Shown here one piece after another: positions 10,623 through 20,870 of a DNA stretch of 64,000 nucleotides. The stretch is from Nemophila menziesii (taxonomy: Eukaryota > Streptophyta > Magnoliopsida > Boraginales > Hydrophyllaceae): contig JARWIR010000001.1 of assembly GCA_029959085.1 (NCBI GenBank), positions 15,057,730 to 15,121,729 on the forward strand, written 5' to 3'. Position 1 is the stretch's first letter, and every line of letters starts with the position of its first letter. A program made the translations under genes and the position numbers. The notes under the pieces are model-generated. The model did not search any database and was not told the origin of the DNA. It saw only the letters and a program-made list of their open reading frames with translations.

Positions 10623-11597
10623 GTATCGTTATAGCTTTAGTCTCTATAAACAAATGGAATCTTCATCAATTAGATGTGAATAATGCCTTCCTCCATGGTG
10701 AATCAAATGAGGAGGTTTTTATGACCATGCCTCATGGACTACAAGCTCCTCCTAACTCAGCATGTAAGCTGACTAAGAGTTTGTATAGTCTAAAGCAAGC
10801 ACCACGTCAATAGTTTGCTAAGCTTTCTTCTGTATTTATCTCTTATGGCTTTAAAAATTGAAATAGCAATTTTAGTCCATTTATTAAACAAAATTCTACT
10901 TCTTTTATTGACATTCTTGTATATGTTGATGACATTATATTGACAAGCGATTCTCTTAAAGAAATTAGAAATCTCAAAACATACCATCACGAGGACTTAC
11001 CATAAAAGATCTACGGGAGCTCAAATTCTTCTTAGGCATCGAGGTTGCACGCAATTCGACTGGCATTTCATTATGTCAACGCAAATTCGCTCTTGACATT
11101 TTAAATGGATGTGGTTTAATGGGATCAAAGCCAACTGTTTTTCCTATGGAATATAGAATTAAATTGCATCAAGATGATGACGATTTGATTGATAATCCAT
11201 ATTCTTATAGACATTTGATAGAAAGATTGCCCTATTTGACTATCACTCGTCCTGATTTGTCATACTCTATTAACTGTCTAAGTCAATTCCTATCTAAACC
11301 ATCGAAGAATCATTGAAAAGCTGCTTAACGTGTTCTTAGATATATCAAAATGACTCCAGGACAAGGTCTATTCTTTGCTACTAGAAGGCAAACTAAAGGC
11401 CTTTTGTGATAGTGACTGGGCGGGTTGTGTTGATACGCGTCGAAGTATAACAGGTTTTTGTATTTTTCTTGGTGATTCACTGATCTCGTGGACGAGCAAG
11501 AAACAAAAAACAATTAGTAAATCCTCAGTTGAGGCAGAGTATAAGGCTCTAGCTGCTACCACTGATCTCGTCGACGAGCAAGAAACAAAAAACAATT
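10623..11597 (+). pseudogene. Ty1/copia pol fragment III: reverse transcriptase and RNase H
   Basis: The last part of the copia pol. From about 10624 it reads RIVIALVSI, then LDVNNAFLHG, a TAG at 10811-10813, YVDD within ILVYVDDIILTS (about 10914), the GSKPTVFPM region, TRPDLSYSIN, and RNase H ending [13 protein letters not shown] (about 11550). Several stops and frameshifts (for example near 10860, 10980 and 11320) kill it. The catalytic YVDD is preserved. After AATT the expected RNase H continuation is replaced by a copied 38-base filler and then by LTR sequence. Confidence 0.92.
11478..11597 (+). repeat. 38-base direct repeat with junction filler
   Basis: The 38 bases at 11478-11515 (starting CACTGATCTCG, ending ACAATT) recur at 11560-11597 with a single mismatch. 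The second copy replaces normal RNase H sequence and leads, through CAATT, into the LTR fragment at 11593. This looks like repair-associated filler copied from 45 bases upstream. Confidence 0.85.
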
Positions 11598-11821
11598 TCG
11601 AATTCTTATTTGCTTTATTTTCTGTCTTTTAATTATTTACTTTTACTCGTTATTCCTACCTACGCGATTAACACACTTAAGTCCCTGAGAACGAACTCTA
11701 CTTATCATTAAAACTTGCATACGTCCTGTAATACTTGCAGTACTGTGCATGTCTAGGGTGAGAGTGCGTAGTTTTCCATACTTAAATTGATCTTATTTTT
11801 ATCACACCCTAGGCGACACCA
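11593..11821 (+). repeat. Truncated 3' LTR end of the element 2 family
   Basis: The last ~229 bases of an element-2-type LTR, ending GGCGACACCA, followed by GTATG exactly as at 50326. Informative positions (GTACTGTGCATGTC) match the right LTR of element 2 and not its left LTR (GTATTGTGCCTGTC). So this piece was copied together with the downstream flank of element 2. Confidence 0.9.
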
Positions 11822-12201
11822 GTATGCATGTACCTTAGAACCATGTTCGCCTCGTAAGTGTTCACTTTAAGACACCAAGCATCATCGGAACTCGCATTTC
11901 TAGCGTTGGACTCGTTCTCCTAATAAATAAGAAAAAGGAATAAATTAATCACTTTGATACTTTCCTACTCTTTATTACAAAACGAAAAAAAAAATTGTGT
12001 AGCAAAAAGTAATTCACTTCCATGCATGAAACTAAATGCTTTGGAAGTTTATTAAACCACGGCCATTCTTTGCTATGTGCATGGATGAAGACATTTACTA
12101 TATACACTTATTCCATGCATGAAAGATAATTAAAAAGTTGTATAATAAAAATAATAAGTATAGAAAATGACTAAAACAAATAACATTACGTGAATAGGCA
12201 T
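11822..12201 (-). pseudogene. 5' half of GRF zinc-finger gene 2 (duplicated copy)
   Basis: Copy of the promoter-proximal half of the gene described at 50326-50705. It has an ATG in a 12-base first exon (12190-12201), an intron of about 270 bases with GT and AG ends, and the first 98 bases of exon 2 (11822-11919). A TATAAATA box lies at 12280-12287 on the same strand. The zinc-finger and membrane half is missing because the copy stops at the LTR. At best it would make a short fragment running into the LTR. Confidence 0.8.
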
Positions 12202-12670
12202 CTTCTATGCTTGACAATTTGTGTAGGATGGTTGGTATGGGAAGTAAGGGAGATATGAACTTGAAAGAAGCCTCCACTTTATTTATAGAAGGATTATCAA
12301 TAAATGTGATGGAAACCAAATATTGCCCAAGATCTTTCTTTACTGAAATTGCTCAATTTATTGGTGTAAGAAGTAGTAAGTTAAAAGTAAGTTGGAAATT
12401 TATTAGTGATGGAAGATAAACTTTAAGTTTAAAAAAATAAATAAATAATTTTTTTTTGAGACACAAAATGTATTCTTAACAAAGTAGTAATCGGAAGGTA
12501 TTTTTCACGTTCAATCCAAGACGTACGATATCCGTAGATTTATCAACACGGTAGTTTTACCTACATAAAAGTAGATAATACAAAAAAATAACTTAAAGGA
12601 TAAACACTTCGGGAATAACATTAGACTAGACCAAGAGAGTTCAGTAAAACATATTACAAATATTAAAGGC
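12202..12670 (-). promoter_or_regulatory. Spacer between FAR1 gene and GRF gene 2 (left copy)
   Basis: About 470 bases separating the FAR1 stop (12671) from the GRF start. It holds the reverse-strand TATAAATA at 12280-12287, about 80 bases upstream of the ATG. Small ORFs on both strands here are not convincing. Confidence 0.6.
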
Positions 12671-14841
12671 TTAGAAAAAGGGCAGCTCTTGTGTACTACG
12701 TTCGGTCTCGTTGGGTCCGGGACCGGAACGAGAGAGTGTAATAGGACATGTGTTTTTTTGATGTCCAGGCAACCTACACACGCTGTAGCGACGCGGACCT
12801 CTTGTAGTTGTGCCCTTTGGGCGGGCAGTTTCCGGATCCTCTACATCATATAACACAAGAGGGGTAACGTTTACTAGACCACCGTCGTCGTTCGGGTAGT
12901 TGCTTGTTTTAGTCATTATGTTCGCTAGTCCTTCAATGGTATCTCTATACCCTCTCTCGCTCCTGGCTGCATGGTAACGTATATCTTTCCACTTCGCATT
13001 AAGGAACCCCATCCTACCAATTTCTTTGTCGGTGGCATTATATTCTGACAAACACTTCTCCTTGAGTGTCAAACTACTGCTAGGAGTCCAACGATAGCGG
13101 ATGCAGCACTCGGGTATTTCTGTAACACCCTCAGCTTTCATCACGTAGAAAATATGACGACAAGGTATACCGTGTGATTCAAATAGGAGGCAAGAGCACT
13201 CCATATGCACATGTGAACCAATCCATGTTATAATGACCTTCCATGTAAAACCCCTGTCCTTGTTTGAGCCAACCATGTATATATGAGAGTTATAGGTTTC
13301 AACGAATCCACCTCTATTGTGTATGGCACCTTGATTAACCAATTCTTTTCGTACTTTAAAAAAAACCTCCCTAGTAAACTTTTTAATCGCATCCAACTCG
13401 ATTTCTTCCAAAACAGTCGTCGTTACAGGTGTAGTATGGTTGGTGATATACTCCTCCTGGTTCGCGTTATCCCTTACTCGTACCATACCAAACAAGAATG
13501 CTTTCACTAGCTCCACAATTTTTTTTTGTTTATTCAAGAAACGTTTCAAGAACGCGTTCATACCTTCACAGCGCTGGGTAGATTTGAGGAACCCGAAAAA
13601 CTAACCGCGTAGATAGGCTTCTGCCCACATCTCTTTCTTTTCATAAGTTTCTATTATCCACCCGTCCTCTTCTAGACCGTTGTCCTTTACCATCTTCCAC
13701 CAAGCATCTTCAAACAGCTCTTTAGTGTACGGAAAGGACATAAGGCGTTTGAAAATGGCCCCAAACCCTTCAACCTTTACGTTAGTAACTGCGTTTCGAT
13801 TAAGATGCCAGGAACACAACCTATGTCCCGCCGAAGGGTAAATAATTTCGATAGCAGCAGCCATTGATCTGTCCCCGTCAGTTAACACAGATTTTGGTTT
13901 TTTTCCATTCATGACCGCTGTTAATGTTTCAAGGACCCATACGTAAGCCTCAGTGGTCTCGTTTTTCACCAACGCAATTCCAAATATACAAGTCTTCCGG
14001 TGGTTGTTGACACCCGCAAGAACAATTAGAGGAAAACAATAAGCATTCGTCTTGTAAGTAGCGTCAAACACGAGTACGTCTCCGAACACTACAAACTCTC
14101 TCCTAGACCTCCCGTCACAAAATAATAACTTGTCGAGACGGTTTTCCTCGTCGACCGTGTGCTTAAAAACAAACAACGGATCATTCTCGCGCCTACCCTC
14201 CAGGTATGACAAGGCGATGTTCACATCTCCCTCGCTGATTTCATCTGATCTTATCCGGCCTAGTACGTTGTACAAATCCTTCCTCATAAAACCGATATCT
14301 TTATACCCTCCAGCCTCTTTTGCAAAAACATCCATTATCTTGCACGTTCTTACCCCTGCGTTTTGAAGAGACAATGCTTGATCCAGATGTCCTTCGTCAA
14401 TTTTCCTGTGAGATCTAAGGTACTGGGTCGCTGACTCTGGTGTTAAATCGTGGTTGTGATCGGGCTGAAAGTCGGTCACCACGTAACATTCAAACTCGTT
14501 GTCGTACTTGATGCGAAGCCTGGCCCAACAGTTGCATCTTGTTTCAGCCCTGTGATCTCTAACCCTGTCCTTCAGTTCTAGGTACTTCTTTTCCCTCAAA
14601 CCGGCACAAGAGCACAAAAATATCTGGTTGATAGACATACCTCCCCTACTGCTAGACTTATCCACCCGATCCCTCCGAACACAAAATCCTAGGGATCGAC
14701 CGTACATGTTGTAGAACATGTAAGCTTCTTCCTCAGATGAAAACCGGAGTTCCATTACATTTGCACGGGTTAGTGATCTAAGCTCCTCAGCTCCACCATA
14801 CTCAACCTCCTTATCGAATTCATCCTCTACTCTCGAAGCAC
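12671..14841 (-). pseudogene. FAR1/FRS-type MULE transposase, one in-frame stop
   Basis: A Mutator-like transposase or FAR1-family protein on the minus strand. The last exon starts at a splice acceptor (14841) and includes an ATG at 14755. Counting from that ATG: FAR1 DNA-binding zinc domain at about 1-105 (CSC near 48-50, CNC near 74-76, DHNHD near 99-103); MULE transposase core at about 220-330 (FDATYKTN with D231, LTDGD with D293, CSWHLNRN). An in-frame TAG follows residue 384, then the same frame continues (TQRCEGMN) to a SWIM finger (CSCLLFESHGIPCRH) and a C-terminal zinc knuckle. In this copy the knuckle has lost its first Cys (Tyr). Otherwise it is open to the stop at 12671-12673. It would cut and bind MULE ends, or act as a FAR1-like factor if domesticated. 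Confidence 0.9.
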
Positions 14842-14900
14842 CTACACAATTGAGTTTTTCAGGACAATAAAGTTTAGTCTACCGTGTATTTCAAATAATA

Positions 14901-15122
14901 ACAACCTAGTTTGACCAAAAGTCAACTAACCTTGACCAGATCCCTACTAAACTCCACTAAACCACAAATAACCCTTAAACACATAATCTCGAGTAAAAAC
15001 AACCTAATATGACCAAAAGTCAACTAAACTAGACCGGTTACCCTACTAAACACCACTAAACCACAAATAACCCCTAAACATATGATCTTGAGTAAAAACA
15101 ACCTAATATGACCAAAAGTCAA
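14901..15122. repeat. 98-bp tandem repeat, 2.25 copies
   Basis: Units start at 14901, 14999 and 15098 (partial), each beginning ACAACCTA and containing GACCAAAAGTCAA and ACTAAACCACAAATAACCC. It lies upstream of the FAR1 exon. The same array is at 54924-55145. Role unknown; it may be promoter or intron sequence. Confidence 0.85.
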
Positions 15123-15169
15123 ATATTAAGCACAAATTACTTAACGAATTTAAAAAAACAAAAACTTAT

Positions 15170-15285
15170 GTCGCTAATGATAATGATATTGATCATTAGC
15201 GACGAAAACATATCGTCGTTAGTGTATTAATTAACGACGAAAATTGGACCATTAGCGGCGAGTTGCCTATCATTTACTTACACGT
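15170..15285. repeat. Hairpin with TTAGCGACG motifs
   Basis: GTCGCTAATGAT (15170-15181) pairs with ATCATTAGCGAC (15192-15203). Further CGTCGTTAG, AACGACGAAAA and CATTAGCGGCGAG words follow. Such ATTAGCGACG iterations are typical of subterminal regions of plant CACTA transposons. No CACTA terminus or transposase is seen, so this is a tentative remnant. The cognate is at 55193-55308. Confidence 0.4.
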
Positions 15286-15577
15286 GTGGGACCCACTTCA
15301 ACATCAAAATTATCATTAATTTGGCTGAAATTAGGTATTTTCTAAATTTTAATATTTTCTTATTTTCATTTATCTAAATATGTGTATAAATATGGTTTTT
15401 TTTTTTACAGAATAAATATGCTTTGATTGTAGAAATATAATGTGTATTGATGTGGTATATAAGGGTTATGATATTTGTTTTTGATATATTCGATCTTTTT
15501 AAATATAATTGTTTCTTACGAATTTGGTTATACAGAGTTTAGATAAGAACATTGTAGAAAAAGAGGTGTAAAATAAT

Positions 15578-15961
15578 GAGCAAATTTCATTTTTAGGTCA
15601 TTACCTATGGCTTAAAAATATTTTTAGGCCAAACGTTTCAAAAGTCATATTTTTAGGCCAAACGTATTCAAAACGCCCATTTTTAGCCCATTTCACTAAT
15701 TTCGTGAGATATTTTATAGATTTGAAGGATAATTTTGAACACTTTCGATAGAATTCTTAGTTTGTGATGCGGTAAAAAAACATATAGTTTATTTGAAATG
15801 CCTAAATTGTCCTTAACATCAATGAAATATCTTATAAAATTTGTAAAATGGCTTAAAAATGAGCATTTTGAATACGTTTGACCTAAAAATGTGACTTTTG
15901 AAACGTTTGGCCTAAAAATATTTTTAAGCAATCGGTTATGGCTTAAAAATGGAATTTGCTC
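15578..15961. mobile_element. 384-bp MULE-type MITE
   Basis: The element starts GAGCAAATTTC and ends GGAATTTGCTC. Its arms of about 115 bases are inverted copies carrying repeated TTTTTAGGCCAAACGT words, with a spacer of about 140 bases. Perfect 9-bp target duplications TAAAATAAT lie at 15569-15577 and 15962-15970. A 9-bp duplication and long inverted arms point to a non-autonomous Mutator-like element. ORFs in it are shadows. Confidence 0.88.
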
Positions 15962-15970
15962 TAAAATAAT

Positions 15971-16664
15971 TATTCTTTTTCTTTCCCTTGACAAAAGAAA
16001 AGATATGTTATAAATTGATTGTGATAATATTATTGATGAACCAATCAGTGTTGTGTCACTCCATCTTGAGAGTTCAACATTTTGCTAATGCATTTATCTA
16101 GTACGCCCGCCATATTATTGAACTCTCTTTTTGACTTGTAATACTTTTCAAAATGAGAACTTTTTCTATTCATTTCCAGACTTCAATTGTCATTGGTCGG
16201 ATTCTTCAATTTAATCTTCGTTTTTTGTTAATGTCTTGAAAAATTACAAGGTTGTCAGAGTAGAACGAACATCTCTAAAAATTAAGATTTGTCGCTGATC
16301 TCATGGTCAGATGAATGGCCCAAATTTTACTTTCAACGATAGAATTGAGTTTTGCACCTTTTCATAATTCTATGATTAATTTTCCCTTATTTACTAACCG
16401 CAGTTGATGGTATATCCGTTGATTTATATTTCTTTGTAAATGAGGCATATTTTTTTTTAGGAAACTTCAAATTACAGCCCAATTTCATTCACACCCCCAT
16501 TTTAAAGCCTAAGTTAGGAATTGTTCTTTTAAAAGCCTAACCAAACTAAACCAGCATAGTCACTCTCTTACTTTTCCTGACACACAATTCATTTTTTTAT
16601 TATTTTGTTATTTCCACTAATCCGTATCCAATTCGTACCCTCGGGTACGGATCTAATATTTTCA
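15971..16664. other. AT-rich spacer
   Basis: Noncoding AT-rich sequence with no gene, repeat or RNA that I can support. Confidence 0.4.
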
Positions 16665-16979
16665 TGTAGCGTTTCTTTACGTTATATCCATGTTAAAGTT
16701 CGTGGATATAGGGTTGTACCTAAGATGCGTTTTTGTCCAAGTCAAAATGTACCCAAGCTACGGGTTTGTCCAAGTCAAAATTTGTCCAAGTCTGCACCCA
16801 TAGGGCTATACCCTTTTTATATTTTAGTGTAGCATTGCTATACGTTATATACATGTTAAAGTCCATGGCTATGGGGCGGTACCCAAGCTTCGTTTTTGTC
16901 CAAGTCAAAATTTACCCAAGATACGGGTTTGTCCAAGTCAAAATTTACCCAAGTCTGCACCCATAGGGCTGTACCGAAG
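16665..16979. repeat. Two tandem copies of a ~150-bp unit
   Basis: 16675-16831 and 16836-16977 share the order ACGTTATATNCATGTTAAAGT, TTTTTGTCCAAGTCAAAAT, ACGGGTTTGTCCAAGTC and CTGCACCCATAGGGCT. Within each unit TTGTCCAAGTCAAAAT is itself repeated. The small ORFs come from this repetition. The cognate is at about 56685-57000. Confidence 0.75.
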
Positions 16980-17332
16980 CCTTTTTGTCTAAAACACATG
17001 TCCAATGAAGTAAAAAATGATCTAAGACTATACTTCTAGGGCCATACCCAAGCCCAATTTATCCTAATACATCCAAGACTAATAAAATGGGCTGGACCCC
17101 TTACCCAACTCACACTAAATACACCCAAGTTTAAAAAAAAAACTATAGCCCCTAATGGGCTGGACAACAAAGTTTTAAAAAAAAATAATAAAACCAAGCT
17201 ACAACCCCTAATGGGCTGGACCAACAACAAGGGAGCAGAAGGGAAGGTTGGGCCTCAGACTGAAGTACAATTACATCCAAATCCAATGGGCTTGACACAA
17301 GGGGCTGGGCTATTGACAAGTTGGGCCTCCAG

Positions 17333-18062
17333 CTATTGACGTGTTGGTGGACTCCGGTGATGCGGCGGCGAGAATGGTTCGCTGGAGGCGTGAGAATGGT
17401 TCGCTAGAGGCGCTGCTCGATGGAGGTCAGGCTTCGTCGAAGCTCGATGGTGGTGGGATGGGGAAGAGTGAAAAGAGGGCGGCGCAGATGGTGGCTCGGA
17501 TCTGGTTTCGTCACAGCGGTGCAGATCTTCGTAGTGGTGGTGTTGCAGGTTCGCAGAAGAGATCTGGAGGTGGGGGATGAAGGGGGTGGCGCAGCGAGTC
17601 ATTGAATCGGAGTTCTTGGAGTTCTTGAATCTAGGATCTTGAAGGGGGAAGGGGGTGGCGCAACGAGATCCTATCGAAGATGATGGCCTCGCGGTGGTCT
17701 TGTTCCTGCTCTTCTCCACGAACGAGATGCTGCTGCAACGGAGTTTGTGTGGTGCTGTTCTGGCGTCGTGGAGCGGTCCAGTCCACGAACCGAGGCTTGA
17801 AAAGATGAAACAGGCGCGAAGCAGTGCTGCAGTTTCGGTGGTGGCTTCGTCAGATCTGCAGCAGCAACAGTTCGGCCGTGGCTGGTGTATTCGTTTGCAG
17901 GTGCAGAACGACGGCTGTTGGTGGAGAGGGTGGTGGGCGGCGTTGCAGCAGGGTGGCTATGGTGAAAGGTATAGATGGAAGGGGGTGGGGGGCGGCGTTA
18001 GTTCTTGACCACAGAGAAAGCACATAGAGAGAGAGCTGAGAGAGAGAGAGAGAGAGGGTCAC
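17333..18062. other. GC-rich island with (GA)n tract
   Basis: An abrupt GC-rich block (GGCGGCG, GGTGGTGG, CGCAGCGAG words) in AT-rich surroundings. It ends in a GA run (18031-18056) and an ACCCTAAT word. On the minus strand the order TTAGGGTT, CT-run, GC-rich sequence resembles the 5' end of a plant gene. The ORFs are low-complexity Pro/Ser/His or Gly/Arg-rich, overlap on both strands and match no family I know. It could be captured host exon sequence, as in Pack-MULEs, or the 5' end of the FAR1 gene. The cognate is at 57353-58078. Confidence 0.45.
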
Positions 18063-18760
18063 GAACCCTAATGGGTTCTTTGTTTTGATTTTTTGTTTCT
18101 ATCAGTGTAGTAAAGGGGTATTCAGTTGGGTTTTGGTTGGAATACAACTACTAGGTAATGGAGGCTTTATTTTTAAAGATTAGAAGTTGTGGGACTGTAT
18201 AAAAATATTCTTTTTTTTTTTTGTCAAGAATGAGGCATCAAGTCTTTATATCATCATCGTAAAGTATAATATTAATTTCCCAATCTCTTCTTTAGTTATA
18301 CTTTTTCCTATATGGTGGTTAATTTTTCCATTATAATTTTTTCCAAACATCTTTTTAATGATAAAAAGAATTTAGTTTTGTCATTGATCTTCTAAATGCA
18401 CTATTTTTTGTTTTAAAAAAAAACTTTTTATCCTAGATTTTCATACATTCCACAATGTGTACAATTTTGCCCCTGCGTATTATATTTCTAAATAAAGAGT
18501 ACATCAGAAGTTGTTAGTATATGAAGTATGCACTACTATTATATGTGGTAGGTATAGGTAGCTTGAAAAAATTTGACATTGGGAAAGTGCGGAGTTTCAA
18601 TTGTCATTTATCATTTGGAAGACTTCTTGGTTGGTTAATCCCATATACTCAGTCTGTCAGACTTGTGCGTGTCACCCTTTTACTCACCGGACAAAAGGGT
18701 GAATGGTGGTCGAGAACATAATACATCCTCCATTAAAATTTGGTTCAAGATTTTATTTGA
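18063..18760. other. AT-rich spacer with one small unrecognised ORF
   Basis: Noncoding-looking sequence. A 66-codon ORF (18521-18721, +) is kept identical in both copies of the duplication, but it resembles no known protein and has no supporting context. Confidence 0.35.
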
Positions 18761-18769
18761 CAATTTTTA

Positions 18770-19454
18770 GAGTTTTTTTTATTTGTGACCTATTTTTAAA
18801 AAATAATTGTACAAAAAACTTATTTGAAAAAGTAATTGCAAAACTAATCTACAGGCAAAACTAAACTTATCTGTTACTCAGCCCATTAACTTTTTAGCCC
18901 ATTAATTAACTTAAGTATTAGGCGCTCCTTTGAGGAGCGCCTTCACTTATAACAGAAAATGTCTGGCCAACGATCTTTAGTCTTCATTTTCGCACAAGCT
19001 ATGTACAAGTATTTTAATAATACGAACGAGATTCCTTTAGGCATAGAATTACCGAAACATATGTAGGATTTCTTATTAAAATGTGATGACATCAGGATGG
19101 GCAAGTTTTAGCAGAGTTTAATGATCACATGCAAATAGAATATGTAAATTGTGGAGTTAATTCTATGCCTAATTGATAAGGCATCTCCTTCGTATTATTA
19201 AAATACTCAGTACACAACTCCTGCAAAAATAAAGGCTGAAGATCGTTGGCCAGCCATTTTCTGTTATAAGTAAAGGTGCTTTTCAGAAAAGCGCCTCACA
19301 CTTAAGTTAATAAATGGACTATTAAGTTAATGGGCTGAGTAAATGATAAAGGCGCTCCTCGGAAGAGCACCTTCATGTTAGTTTTGTAATTATTTTTTCA
19401 TATAAGTTTTTTGTACAATTATTTTTTAAAAATAGGTCACAAATATAAAAACTT
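18770..19454. mobile_element. 685-bp foldback element with 9-bp target duplication
   Basis: Inverted arms of about 300 bases start GAGTTTTTTTTATTTGTGACC on the left and, read inward, AAGTTTTTATATTTGTGACC on the right. CAATTTTTA duplications lie at 18761-18769 and 19455-19463. The arms contain extra hairpins: a stem GGCGCTCCT/AGGAGCGCC (18921-18941) and relatives at 19275-19295 and 19351-19371. The 9-bp duplication suggests a Mutator-like foldback or MITE. No coding sequence. Confidence 0.85.
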
Positions 19455-19463
19455 CAATTTTTA

Positions 19464-20490
19464 CCTGCTGCAGTAGAGACATAAAGTGCAACTAATTAAA
19501 CAAAAAAACGTTTTTCAAACAAAAGATCGTGACTCCACCTCTATTTTACACAAAAGTCGGCCTAAGTTATATTGGATTCGCATTGGTGGCTAAAAACTTG
19601 ACTAATTAGAGAGACGAAGAACTCACGTTATAACCCCTTGAGATTAGTTTACTGGGCAGAACTTTAGTCATCCAATCTAGTGGTGTAGATTTGAACTGAG
19701 TCAATGACTCTGAGTCTAAAATGACTCTCGATATATATAAAAAAAAACTCACATAAAAGCTAAACAAACTGAGGTTTGGTTTTATTTTGCCATCTAATCT
19801 ATATTGATTTTTTTCTTTTATAGAAAAAAGATATTATAATTATATTTATTTTTCTACATATATAGAAATCTTTTTCACATATTTGATAGAAGTATCTAAG
19901 ATTGACAAGTCTATGTCAAAAAAAAAATCTAAAATTGACAAGACAATATAAATGTATTAATACATTTTACAAAATATAGTAACCTAATAAATAATAATTT
20001 TGGGTGGCTTTCACTTTGGTCAATTGGGTTAAACATGATAGTTACACTCCTCGTGAGTCAGTTCAAGTGCCATAGCCCCAGATCCATACTGAACCGAGTC
20101 ATCCAAGTCCTAATTAAGTCTCAGTCAAAACTCGTGTATCAGAATGTCTGACCTGTTTTTTTAGAGTGAAACCAATACTAGTTCACCCTTTGCTAGACTC
20201 AAACCCCACCCTTTCTTTTATGTATGTGAATTTTCCGAATCTAGTTCGAAATACTGGACGGATCTTTCTCCGCTTCAAAGAAGGTCTATTTTGATAGATA
20301 GAGATAGACATGAACTAAGCAATAAGAACAGAATACCAAAGGCTTACTCCAATTTCTCTCTACTTTACTCTATCTATTAAGGCTATGAAGGAATTCAGGG
20401 TTATTGAACATTAACCCCTAATATAATCTACATTACCAACTAAATTTAGACCATTATTATTGGAGTCCTTTAACATTACTAAGAGGAGTT
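19464..20490. other. Spacer without identifiable content
   Basis: About 1 kb of AT-rich sequence, nearly identical in both copies of the duplication. No gene, RNA or element boundary could be supported. Confidence 0.4.
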
Positions 20491-20499
20491 TTTAGGGTT

Positions 20500-20825
20500 G
20501 GAAAAAAATAAGGAGATAGAAAAAAATAAAATAATAACATAATATAAATGAAAGACAATATTTATATGGTTCGGTAGATTGCCTACATCCACGGAATTTC
20601 GCAGTGTTTCGTTATAATATAGAAAACATTGAACAAGAAAAACAACACTATATTTTTCTATACATATGCTATAGTATAACTGTATAGGAGATAAAATTTG
20701 AAGCCAAAGATAACTTGATGTCTAAGACAACTTGAAACTAAAAAAAAGGTAAATTAGGTAAAAAAAAAGTTTCTTGTAGACAAACTTACTTGGTCCCTAC
20801 CGAATAAGTCTCCATAAATATAACA
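20500..20825 (-). repeat. 3' LTR of reverse copia element
   Basis: On the minus strand an LTR seems to begin TGTTATATTTATGG at 20825, just after a GTAGGAGAA purine-rich stretch. It contains a CCGTGGATGTAGGCAATC word near 20590, typical of plant copia LTRs. The far end is not defined. Bases up to 20793 are shared with 60500-60810; the rest exists only here. Confidence 0.6.
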
Positions 20826-20870
20826 TTCTCCTACGTGGAGACTTATCCAATAACCTATTGTGATTGACCA

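Larger units (their letters stand above)
11593..20793. repeat. Segmental duplication, derived copy (partner 50098-60810)
   Basis: About 9.2 kb nearly identical to 50098-60810, apart from the 1,523-bp solo-LTR insertion (with its duplication) in the partner. Differences are scattered substitutions and homopolymer indels. It begins in mid-LTR after a filler junction, while the partner LTR is whole, so this copy is derived. Identity stops at 20793. Here the copia LTR continues, whereas the partner switches to Athila-type sequence. Confidence 0.93.

Noticed and set aside
14960..15090. CCCTAAAC-like words suggesting telomere repeats
   Set aside because: Only isolated, unequal words inside a 98-bp tandem repeat; no (CCCTAAA)n run.
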